Of a DNA stretch of 12,041 nt, positions 1-6,567 are shown piece by piece. The stretch spans positions 1 to 12,041 of the forward strand of contig DATIZL010000106.1 of the NCBI GenBank assembly GCA_035517115.1, in the 5' to 3' direction. Numbering within the stretch: position 1 is the stretch's first letter; each line of letters opens with the position of its first letter. Both the position numbers and the translations under genes were made by a program. The notes under the pieces were generated by a model. That model saw nothing but the letters and a program-made list of their open reading frames with translations. It was not told where the DNA came from and made no database searches. The stretch comes from Hyphomicrobium_A sp035517115 (lineage in GTDB: Bacteria; Pseudomonadota; Alphaproteobacteria; Rhizobiales; Hyphomicrobiaceae).

Positions 1-67
1 TTAACGATTTACTACAATAGGATGTACGCGATTGATCTATGTCAACGGGAGCATCGATCTGAGCAGC

Positions 68-1168
68 TCAGCGCTCCGGCGGCATGAGGTGGATGCCTTC
101 CGGCAGCAGCCGCACGCTCAAGTGTCGGCCTACCTCCAACCCGCGGGCGCGCGCGTCGCGCGAGGGCATGCTGAGGCGAAGATCTGCATGCTCGCCCATC
201 CGCAGCCCAAGCGCCGTACGCTCGCCGAGCGGCGTTACGTCGACCAGCGTGCCTGCCACCACGTTGGTGCCGCCGTCGCCGGCCGCGTCTACGAGAACCA
301 TGTAATCTGAGGGTACGAGCCAGCTGACGCGCTCGCCCCCCTTGAACGCGCCCGTCTCCTTCACCTCGAGGCCTCGCCCATCCCAGCGGATGCGCCCCGG
401 CACGCCCGGTTCGGAGCGCCGCTCGACCTCGCCGGCGAAGATGTTCGTCTGTCCCGTCAGCCGCGCCACGACCGCGCTCAGCGGCCGCAGACGCAGGTCC
501 TCGGGCGTGGCTGTCTGCAATGTGCGTCCACGGTCGATGACCGAGATGCGGTCGGCGAGCGCCTGCGCCTCCTCCAAGTCGTGGGTGACGAGCATGACGG
601 GGATCGCGAGCGAGCGATGCAGGCTCGCAATCTCCTCCTTCAGGGGCTCGCGCGTCATGCGGTCGACGGCGGAGAACGGCTCGTCCAGCAGCAAGACCTT
701 GGGGTCACGCGCGAGCGCGCGGGCGAGCGCCACGCGCTGACGCTGGCCGCCCGAAAGCTTGGCGGGCTTGCGCGCCTCGAGTCCCTTGAGGTGCACGCGC
801 TGCAGGAGCGAGAGCGCCGCAGCGGTCCGCGCCGGCTCGGCAACGTGCTGCATGGCGAGCCTCACGTTGTCGAGCGCGGAGAGGTGGGGAAAAAGCGCGT
901 AGTCCTGAAACACGAGGCCGACGGCGCGCTCCTGCGGCGCCACCATGATGCCGGCCGCGGCGTCGAACCAGGTGTCGCCGTCGCAGGCAATCCGCCCCGC
1001 CGCGGGACGGTAGAGGCCGGCGATGGCGCGCAGCACCGTCGTCTTGCCCGCACCCGAGGGGCCGACCAGGGCCAGAAGCTCGCCGGCGCGGCAGGACAGG
1101 TCCACGGCGAGCGGGATCGGCGCTGCCTGCGCGAACGCGACACTTAAGACTGCGAGCTCACGCTGCAT
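68..1168 (-). CDS. modC: Molybdate ABC transporter, ATP-binding protein ModC
   Basis: This is the cytoplasmic ATPase that powers molybdate import through ModB. The 366-residue protein has a Walker A motif GPSGAGKT at residues 36-43, the ABC signature LSGGQ at 138-142, Walker B VLLLDEP at 158-164 and the switch histidine at 196. The C-terminal part, from about residue 230 to the end, fits the TOBE/MOP oxyanion-binding domain typical of ModC, and the total length is close to the usual ~350-360. The ATG start lies inside the end of modB (11-nt overlap), which implies translational coupling; no strong Shine-Dalgarno is visible. It is the last gene of modABC. The identity rests on both the domain layout and the neighbouring modA and modB. 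Confidence 0.95.
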   Translation of the reverse strand: MQRELAVLSVAFAQAAPIPLAVDLSCRAGELLALVGPSGAGKTTVLRAIAGLYRPAAGRIACDGDTWFDAAAGIMVAPQERAVGLVFQDYALFPHLSALDNVRLAMQHVAEPARTAAALSLLQRVHLKGLEARKPAKLSGGQRQRVALARALARDPKVLLLDEPFSAVDRMTREPLKEEIASLHRSLAIPVMLVTHDLEEAQALADRISVIDRGRTLQTATPEDLRLRPLSAVVARLTGQTNIFAGEVERRSEPGVPGRIRWDGRGLEVKETGAFKGGERVSWLVPSDYMVLVDAAGDGGTNVVAGTLVDVTPLGERTALGLRMGEHADLRLSMPSRDARARGLEVGRHLSVRLLPEGIHLMPPER

Positions 1169-1832
1169 GGGCGCCGCCGCGGCGCACCCGCGCCAGCACG
1201 TGGACGAGCGCGATCGCCACCAGCGAGAACGCGAGCAGCGTTGCCGACATGACCGCGGCCTCGTCCGAGCGGAATGCCTGCACGCGGTCGTAGATCGCGA
1301 TCGACAACACGCGCGTCTCGCCGGGGATGCTGCCGCCGATCATCAGGATGACGCCGAACTCGCCGAGCGTATGCGCCATGACGAGCGCGAGCGCGGACAC
1401 GATGCCGGGCCACGCGAGCGGCAGCTCGATGAAGCGCATCGTCTCGAGCGGAGACAGCCCGCTGACGAAGGCGGCCTCGCGCACGTTCGGTGCAATCGAT
1501 TCGAAGGCTCGCTGGAGCGGCTGCACCGCGAACGGCAGGTTGATGATGAAGGAGGCGACGAGGATGCCAGGGAAGCTGAATACGAGCGGCACCCCGAAAA
1601 TCGACTTCATCAACGCGCCCAGCCACGAGACGGGCGAGAACGCCGACAACAGATAGAAGCCGAGCACGGTGGGCGGGAGCACGAGCGGAAGCATCACGAG
1701 GGACTCGACCACGCTCTTGCCCGCAAACCGTCCCCACGCGAGCCAGCGCGCCAGCACCACCGCAACCGGCAGGATGAGGACGCAGGTCCACAAGGCGAGC
1801 TTGAGCGAGAGCGCGAAGGCGGTCCAGTCCAT
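1158..1832 (-). CDS. modB: Molybdate ABC transporter permease ModB
   Basis: This inner-membrane channel subunit of the molybdate importer has 224 residues, the normal ModB size, and about five hydrophobic segments (roughly 7-30, 43-65, 85-105, 145-165, 193-215). The EAA loop that docks on the ATPase begins with EAA at residues 119-121 and continues through a Gly and an ELPLAWPGI stretch. The segment HTLGEFGVILMIGGSIPGET (154-173) is a hallmark of ModB/CysT-type oxyanion permeases. The ATG is preceded by a CGGAG Shine-Dalgarno about 5 nt upstream, and the gene starts 12 nt after the modA stop. Its 3' end overlaps modC by 11 nt. Confidence 0.95.
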   Translation of the reverse strand: MDWTAFALSLKLALWTCVLILPVAVVLARWLAWGRFAGKSVVESLVMLPLVLPPTVLGFYLLSAFSPVSWLGALMKSIFGVPLVFSFPGILVASFIINLPFAVQPLQRAFESIAPNVREAAFVSGLSPLETMRFIELPLAWPGIVSALALVMAHTLGEFGVILMIGGSIPGETRVLSIAIYDRVQAFRSDEAAVMSATLLAFSLVAIALVHVLARVRRGGAHAA

Positions 1833-1844
1833 GACGGCTCCGTC

Positions 1845-2642
1845 TCAGGGTCCAGGAACCGCGAATCCATTGCGTCCCAGGAGCGCGTCGCCCTCGGGCC
1901 CGGTGACGTAGGCAGCAAACGCGCGCGAGGGCTCGCCCGCGCCCTTGATCAGCGCCATGCCGTGGTCGATGGGCGCGTGCCAGGATTCCGGGAGCACGGC
2001 GAACTTGATCTTGGGCGCCATCTCGGGCGAGAGCGCCAACGACAGGGCGATGATCCCGGCCTCAGCAGCTCCGGTCGTCGTAAATTGGGCCGCCTGGCCG
2101 ACGTTCTCACCCATCACGATCTTACCGGCGAGGCCGTCCCACAGCTTCAGCTTCTGCAGCACCTCGCGCGCGGCGCGGCCGTAAGGCGCGACGTCCGGAT
2201 TGGCGATGGCGAAGTGCGCGAGCTTGCCCGTGTTGACCGCCTGCTCCAGGCCGGCCAGGCTTGGCTCGACAATAACGGGAGAGCCGTTCGGAGCCACCAG
2301 AGCTATCTGTCCGCGGGCGAAGACCTTGGGCTCGCCCTCGGTCAATCCCTCCTTGGCGAGCTTCTTGACGCTCTCCTCGTCGGCCGCGAACAGGATCTGG
2401 AACGGCGCCCCTTTCTCGATCTGCTGCACGAGATTGCCGGTGGCGCCGTAGGTGATGCGCGGCTTCACGCCCGTCTTCTTCTCGTACTGCGCTGCTATTG
2501 CGTCAAGCGCGGGGCGCAGACTTGCCGCGGCGGCGACGGCCGGTCCGTCCTCTGCCCGCGCCTGCAGCGGCGGGAGCGCGAGCAACAGGCCCACAGCCAG
2601 GGCCAGACAGGTTGTGACGAACGGACGTGCGAGCGAGTGCAT
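1845..2642 (-). CDS. modA: Molybdate-binding periplasmic protein ModA
   Basis: This periplasmic protein captures molybdate (and probably tungstate) and hands it to ModB. It has 265 residues and a typical Sec signal peptide: MHSLARPF, a hydrophobic core to about residue 25, and an ARA-type cleavage site after residue 30. The mature part starts with an AAASLRPALDAIAAQY stretch (37-52), the usual ModA N-terminal oxyanion-binding segment, followed by the YGATGNL loop (65-71) and the NPDVAPYGRAA region near 148-158. The ATG is preceded by AAGGGAG with 7 nt spacing. The gene lies 68 nt after the patatin stop and is first in modABC. Ligand choice between molybdate, tungstate and another oxyanion is inferred from family and operon. 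Confidence 0.93.
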   Translation of the reverse strand: MHSLARPFVTTCLALAVGLLLALPPLQARAEDGPAVAAAASLRPALDAIAAQYEKKTGVKPRITYGATGNLVQQIEKGAPFQILFAADEESVKKLAKEGLTEGEPKVFARGQIALVAPNGSPVIVEPSLAGLEQAVNTGKLAHFAIANPDVAPYGRAAREVLQKLKLWDGLAGKIVMGENVGQAAQFTTTGAAEAGIIALSLALSPEMAPKIKFAVLPESWHAPIDHGMALIKGAGEPSRAFAAYVTGPEGDALLGRNGFAVPGP

Positions 2643-2645
2643 ATA

Positions 2646-2686
2646 GGGTCTCCCTTGCCGGTTGCGCGGCGATGATAGAGAGACCC
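2646..2686 (-). promoter_or_regulatory. Inverted repeat covering the modA Shine-Dalgarno
   Basis: On the minus strand, GGGTCTCTC at 2686-2678 can pair with GGGAGACCC at 2654-2646 as nine pairs with one U-G wobble, leaving a 23-nt loop. The 3' arm contains the GGGAG of the modA ribosome binding site. In an RNA that includes both arms, the ribosome site would be hidden. If transcription starts at the promoter proposed at 2672-2701, the 5' arm would be missing, so the hairpin would act only on read-through transcripts. Function is inferred; only the repeat is seen. Confidence 0.4.
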
Positions 2687-2701
2687 ACCCCTCGCGGTCG
2701 A
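2672..2701 (-). promoter_or_regulatory. Possible modA promoter
   Basis: On the minus strand a TCGACC box (2701-2696, 4 of 6 to TTGACA) is followed after 18 nt by TATCAT (2677-2672, 5 of 6 to TATAAT). Transcription would start near 2665, about 23 nt before the modA ATG. This is a consensus match by eye in a GC-rich genome and is weak. Confidence 0.3.
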
Positions 2702-2702
2702 G

Positions 2703-2726
2703 CGTTATGTTTAGTCAGGAATATCG
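2703..2726. promoter_or_regulatory. Possible ModE-type operator before modA
   Basis: The plus strand reads CGTTAT, 12 nt, then ATATCG, an interrupted dyad that matches in five of six arm positions. As I recall it, the E. coli modA operator has the arms CGTTAT and ATAACG with the same 12-nt spacing. The site is 60-85 nt before the modA ATG and runs into the last codons of the patatin gene. No modE gene is in the window. The match is short and could be chance. Confidence 0.35.
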
Positions 2727-3868
2727 CTACCGGCCGCTGCCAGCTTATGTGGCGAGTCCGCCGCTGCGCGCTTTCCCACGGAGGCCAAGGCCCCGCGGGG
2801 CCGCTCCGGCGTCAGGAAGCGGGCCTTGAGGTTGACGCTCGATCTGTGGCCCAGGCTGCGCCGGTGCAGGCTCAGCCACTTCTCCGCCTCGTCGCGCCCG
2901 GCGCTGAAGAGGTAGTTGAGCAAGGTCCAGTCCGGCTTCAGCGTGCTGTCGGGGCTGAGCGCACCCGTGTAGCGGCCGGCTTCGATCAGATGAAAGCGGT
3001 GCGTGGCAAGGCGGCCATAGTGGCCGCGTGCCCCGCCGAGCCAGCGCTTGGAGCATTCGCGCACCGTCTCGATCAGCTCAACGTCGCGGACGAGCGGCGC
3101 GTTGAACGCGAGCCGGTTGGCATGCAGAGAGATCTCACGCACGCCCGTCGGCAGCCCGTGGCGCACCAGCGGGTTGATCTGCACGATGAGGGTATCCTCG
3201 ACCGGGCTCTCCATGGCGAGCGTGCGCAGGTCGGGGTTGGCGGAGAAGCCGCCGTCCCAGTAGGCGACGCCGTCGATCTCGACCGCGTGGTGCAGCATCG
3301 GCAGGCAGGCGGAGGCGAGCACGGCATCGACCGTGATCTCCTCGCCGCGAAAGATGCGCGCGCGCCCGCTCGACACTTCGGTCGCGGCGATCAAGAGCTC
3401 AACCGGCGAGCCCGCGCGCAGCTTGGCGAAGTCAATAGCATCGGTCAGCAGCCGGCGCAGGGGATCGAACCCCAGCGGGTTGAACTCGTAGGGGGACCAC
3501 AGGCTCGCCACGTGCGCGAGCTGCGGCGTGCGGCTCAAGCCGTAGAGAAAGGGGTTGAGGCGCAACAGGTCCGGCACGCCGGCCTTGTGCACGGCCTCCC
3601 ACACGCTGCGCAGCTTGGCACGCGCGGCGCGCCTGTCGCCCGCCAAGAGACCGGAGGCAAGCGCCACTGCGTTGACGGCGCCGGCGCTCGTCGCGCTGAT
3701 CCAGCAGATCTTGAGGTCCTCGTCCTCGAGCAGGCGATCGAGCACGCCCCAGGTGAAGGCGCCGTGCGCGCCGCCGCCCTGAAGCGCAAGATTGATCCGA
3801 GCCTGTCGTCGAAACAGCCGCACGCCTTCTCCCCGCCCGCCGAGCTTCCGCACGATCAAAAGACTCAC
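2711..3868 (-). CDS. Patatin-like phospholipase family protein
   Basis: This is a predicted serine lipid acyl hydrolase of the patatin family, probably cytoplasmic or loosely membrane-bound since no signal peptide is visible. The 385-residue protein carries the oxyanion-hole loop GGGAHG at 31-36, the nucleophile region ATSAG with Ser61, and the catalytic aspartate in DGG at 205-207. The usual nucleophile elbow is GxSxG, so the first glycine is replaced by alanine here. The C-terminal third (EISLHANRLAFNAPLVRDVE onwards, ending near SSVNLKARFL) resembles the C-terminal domain of proteobacterial patatin-like proteins, DUF3734-type. The start is a GTG preceded by AGGG with 6-nt spacing, 17 nt past the btuD stop, so it may be the last gene of the btu transcript. 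The natural substrate is unknown. Confidence 0.85.
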   Translation of the reverse strand: MSLLIVRKLGGRGEGVRLFRRQARINLALQGGGAHGAFTWGVLDRLLEDEDLKICWISATSAGAVNAVALASGLLAGDRRAARAKLRSVWEAVHKAGVPDLLRLNPFLYGLSRTPQLAHVASLWSPYEFNPLGFDPLRRLLTDAIDFAKLRAGSPVELLIAATEVSSGRARIFRGEEITVDAVLASACLPMLHHAVEIDGVAYWDGGFSANPDLRTLAMESPVEDTLIVQINPLVRHGLPTGVREISLHANRLAFNAPLVRDVELIETVRECSKRWLGGARGHYGRLATHRFHLIEAGRYTGALSPDSTLKPDWTLLNYLFSAGRDEAEKWLSLHRRSLGHRSSVNLKARFLTPERPRGALASVGKRAAADSPHKLAAAGSDIPD

Positions 3869-3886
3869 TCAGAGCCCTATATAGTG

Positions 3887-4666
3887 TCACGGCAGCGGTT
3901 CGATGGGGAGAACAACCGGGCGCCCCTCAATCTCGCCGACCGTGGCGCGAACGCCATAGGCTTGGGCAAGGTGCTGCGGCGTGAGTACGGCGCGCGCGGT
4001 TCCCAGCGCAAGCGTCGCGCCGTCCTTCAAAAGCAGTGCGCGGTCACAATAGCGGGCGGCGAGCGACAAATCGTGCAGCGCGACGACGACCGCGCGCCCT
4101 TCGGCGGCCATGCGCACGAATTGGGCAAAGAGCGTGAGGCCGTGCGCAGGATCGAGGCCGGTGGTCGGCTCGTCTGCGACAAGAAAGCGCGGGCGCTGCG
4201 CCAGCGCACGCGCGAGCAGCACGCGCGCGCGCTCGCCGCCGGACAGCTCCGTTACGGCCCGATCGGCGAACGCGGTGACGTCCATCGCCGCCATCGCCTC
4301 TTCGATCGCGTCGCGATCCTCGAGACTCGGGGCTGCAACGCGGGAGCGAAACGGCAGCCGCCCCAGCGCGACGAGGCGGCGCACCGTGAGCGGCCAATGC
4401 ACCGCGCGCTCCTGCGGCAGGTAGGCAATCTCGCGGCCGAGCGCGCGGGCGTCGAGCTCGGCCAGCGGTTGTCCGCCGAGCGTCACGACGCCCTCGTCCG
4501 GCGCGATCAGACCGGACATGGCTTTCAGCAGCGTCGATTTGCCGGCGCCGTTGGCCCCGATGACGGCGACGATCTCGCCCGGCGTGACCGCGAGGTCGAT
4601 CCCGCGGAGCACGCGGCGCGCTCCGAGGCGAACGCCGACGCCGCGGGCGTTGAGAGTGTCGCTCAT
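3887..4666 (-). CDS. btuD: Cobalamin ABC transporter, ATP-binding protein (BtuD-like)
   Basis: This ATPase is of the iron-siderophore/heme/B12 importer class and energises the BtuC-like permease. From the chosen start it has 259 residues, with Walker A GANGAGKST at 37-45, signature LSGGE at 141-145, Walker B FLVADEP at 161-167 and the switch His198 in VALHDLS. I chose the ATG at 4666, not the GTG at 4702, because it is preceded by GGGAG at good spacing, overlaps the btuC stop as ATGA, and gives an N terminus of family length. By sequence it could equally be HmuV (heme); the AdoCbl riboswitch at the head of the operon decides for cobalamin. Confidence 0.88.
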   Translation of the reverse strand: MSDTLNARGVGVRLGARRVLRGIDLAVTPGEIVAVIGANGAGKSTLLKAMSGLIAPDEGVVTLGGQPLAELDARALGREIAYLPQERAVHWPLTVRRLVALGRLPFRSRVAAPSLEDRDAIEEAMAAMDVTAFADRAVTELSGGERARVLLARALAQRPRFLVADEPTTGLDPAHGLTLFAQFVRMAAEGRAVVVALHDLSLAARYCDRALLLKDGATLALGTARAVLTPQHLAQAYGVRATVGEIEGRPVVLPIEPLP

Positions 4667-5673
4667 GGCCCCAGCTCCCGCCGCGTCTTGATAATGAGCC
4701 ACAGGAAGAACGGCGCGCCGATAAGCGCAGTGACCACGCCTAAGCGCACCTCGCTCAGGGGAGCAAAAAGGCGCAGCGACACGTCCGCCGCGAGGATCAA
4801 CGCGGCGCCGCCGAGCGCGCTCGCCGGCAGGAGCCGGCGCGGCTCGTGCCCGACGAGCGGGCGCAACAGGTGCGGGACCACGAGGCCGACGAAACCGATC
4901 GTCCCCGCAACCGCGGTCGCCGCGCCGACCGACAGCGCGGTGCCGGCCACGATGCGGTTCCGGAGCGAGACGAGATTGACGCCGAGGTTTTGCGCCGCCT
5001 CCTCACCGAGGGTGAGCGCGTCGAGCGCGCGCCCCGTCGTCAGCAGCAGGGCTGCCCCCGCCAGAATGAGCGGGGCCGCGAGCCACACATGCACGAGGCT
5101 GCGGTCGGTGAGCGAGCCCAAGAGCCAGAACAGCATCTCGATGGAGGCGAACGGATTGCGCGACAGATTGAGCGCGAGCGTCGTCAGCGCGCCAGCGAGG
5201 CTCGAGATGGCGACGCCGGCGAGGATGAGGGTCAGTGGCCCGCTGCGCTCGCCCGCGAGCAGCATCACTGTGAGCGCGGCGATGCTGGCGCCAAGGAGTC
5301 CGCCTACGGGCAGCGCCAACGCGAAGGCGCCCGCAGCACCAGTATGGATGGCGATGACCGCCCCCAGCGCCGCACCTCCCGAGATGCCGAGCAATCCTGG
5401 CTCGGCGAGCGGATTGCGCAGGTAGCCCTGCAGCACCGCACCGGAGAGGCCGAGCGCGCCGCCGATGAGCGCGCCGAGGATCGCACGCGGCAACCGGATC
5501 TCCCACAGGATCATGCTGGCCGCGTCGCTGCCCTGCGGCAGTCCGAAGCCGGCAGGCCCGACGAGCACCGATGCCACGAACGCTAATGCCGTGACGCCCG
5601 CCAGCACGGCGAGTACGGGCACTCGCGCCGCGACCGCCTCGCGCAGCGTGGCTGGCATTGCTGCCTCACTCAT
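4663..5673 (-). CDS. btuC: Cobalamin ABC transporter permease (BtuC/FecCD family)
   Basis: This inner-membrane permease of the FecCD/BtuC family has 336 residues and many hydrophobic stretches, consistent with the family's ten transmembrane helices per subunit. Family landmarks include WEIRLPRAILGALIGGALGL near the N terminus, LRNPLAEPGLLGISGGAALG after it, the LGEEAAQNLGV coupling segment, and GTIGFVGLVVPHLLRPLVGH in the C-terminal half. The open frame runs upstream to 6099, but that part lies over btuF and looks like shadow sequence. The ATG at 5673 is preceded by AAGG about 10 nt upstream and overlaps the btuF stop by 8 nt. The downstream btuD start overlaps its stop by 4 nt. A single permease gene implies a homodimer. 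Confidence 0.92.
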   Translation of the reverse strand: MSEAAMPATLREAVAARVPVLAVLAGVTALAFVASVLVGPAGFGLPQGSDAASMILWEIRLPRAILGALIGGALGLSGAVLQGYLRNPLAEPGLLGISGGAALGAVIAIHTGAAGAFALALPVGGLLGASIAALTVMLLAGERSGPLTLILAGVAISSLAGALTTLALNLSRNPFASIEMLFWLLGSLTDRSLVHVWLAAPLILAGAALLLTTGRALDALTLGEEAAQNLGVNLVSLRNRIVAGTALSVGAATAVAGTIGFVGLVVPHLLRPLVGHEPRRLLPASALGGAALILAADVSLRLFAPLSEVRLGVVTALIGAPFFLWLIIKTRRELGP

Positions 5674-6559
5674 GCGGCACAGCCTTCGATGCGCTGCGGG
5701 CCGCGAGCAACGCGCGGCGCTCGGCGCCGAGCTTCTCGACCGCACCCGCGATGTTGGGCGTGGCGCACAGCCATTGCGCCATGGGCACCTCCACATGCGG
5801 CCGGCTGGCAATGACGGAGGCGAAGGCAGGATGGCGGAGGTTGTCGCCGACGATGGAGCGGAACTCGCCGGGCGTGTTTGCCAAAACGATAAGGTCGGGC
5901 GGATGGGCGACGACCTCCTCGAGCGGCAGGCGTCCACCCGGACCGAGGGGTGCGTCGCGCGCCACGTTGTGGAAGCCAGCGGCCTCGAGCGCGGCATCGA
6001 CGAGACTGCCATCGCCGAGCGCCACGCTGTTGACCTCGTAGGCGAGCGCGCGCGGCCGCTCCGGCCCGTCGGGCCGCGCCGCCGCGATGCGCTTGTCAAA
6101 GGCCGCGATCACGGCTTCCCCGCGCGCCTTGTCGCCGACCGCCTCCGCCATGATGCGGATCGCCCGGCGCATGCCCTCGAAATCCGTCGCCAGCGGCACC
6201 AGCACGACGCGGAAGCCCAGCCGCCGCAGCATGTCGACGGCGCCCGTTGCGGAGTATTCCTGAGCGATGACGAGGTCGGGCTGCAGAGCGAGCACCTCCT
6301 CGGCGAACCAGTGCACGCCCTTTAGCCCACGCGCATCCTCGACCCGCATGGAGACCGTGGGGTCGACGGCGAGATAGGTGAGCGCGGCGATGCGGTCGCG
6401 GTCGACGAGATCGAGCAGGAGCTGATCGGTGCACACCGTGAGCGAGACGATGCGCCGCGGGGGCATCTCGGCACGCGCACTGCGCGCGCCCAGCCCCGCC
6501 GCGAGCATCGCGGCGAGGCCGAGCAGCAGGACAGAAGCGGCCTTGCGTGCCGTGCGCAT
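5666..6559 (-). CDS. btuF: Periplasmic corrinoid-binding protein (BtuF-like)
   Basis: This 297-residue periplasmic binding protein of the BtuF/FecB/HmuT class should deliver the corrinoid from the receptor to BtuC. A Sec signal peptide is clear: basic MRTARKA, a hydrophobic core, and SARA cleavage after residue 30. The mature protein opens with RRIVSLTVCTDQLLLDLVDR (36-55), the standard first lobe of this class. QPDLVIAQE lies near 93-101 and a second lobe follows after a long helix; PPDLIVLAN is the matching strand in the C-terminal lobe. The start has GAGG 5 nt upstream. It lies 8 nt after btuB and overlaps btuC by 8 nt. Cobalamin specificity is inferred from the riboswitch and from btuB. 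Confidence 0.87.
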   Translation of the reverse strand: MRTARKAASVLLLGLAAMLAAGLGARSARAEMPPRRIVSLTVCTDQLLLDLVDRDRIAALTYLAVDPTVSMRVEDARGLKGVHWFAEEVLALQPDLVIAQEYSATGAVDMLRRLGFRVVLVPLATDFEGMRRAIRIMAEAVGDKARGEAVIAAFDKRIAAARPDGPERPRALAYEVNSVALGDGSLVDAALEAAGFHNVARDAPLGPGGRLPLEEVVAHPPDLIVLANTPGEFRSIVGDNLRHPAFASVIASRPHVEVPMAQWLCATPNIAGAVEKLGAERRALLAARSASKAVPHE

Positions 6560-6567
6560 CGCGTCCT

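Noticed and set aside
59..71. CTGAGC-A-GCTCAG palindrome at the modC stop codon
   Set aside because: Short, with a one-base centre that cannot form a hairpin loop, and no T-run follows. Positions 1-67 show no gene or clear terminator.
3874..3890. Minus-strand GTGACACTATATAGGG resembling phage SP6/T7 RNA polymerase promoters
   Set aside because: The match is partial, spans the btuD stop and the patatin ribosome site, and no phage gene is nearby. It is most likely coincidence, although TATATA could serve as a weak host -10.
2627..5425. A 932-codon open frame on the plus strand, and a 550-codon one at 1023-2675
   Set aside because: They run antisense over well-supported mod, patatin and btu genes. 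Their translations are rich in Arg, Ala, Gly and Glu with no domain, as expected from the complement of high-GC coding DNA.
5674..6099. N-terminal extension of the btuC frame by ~140 residues
   Set aside because: It lies over btuF, is Arg/Ser/Pro-rich without membrane segments, and the family starts near the ATG at 5673.
3887..6559. Annotation of the ABC transporter as a heme (HmuTUV) or ferric-siderophore importer
   Set aside because: The protein families allow it, but the AdoCbl riboswitch and the BtuB-like receptor at the head of the same operon favour cobalamin.
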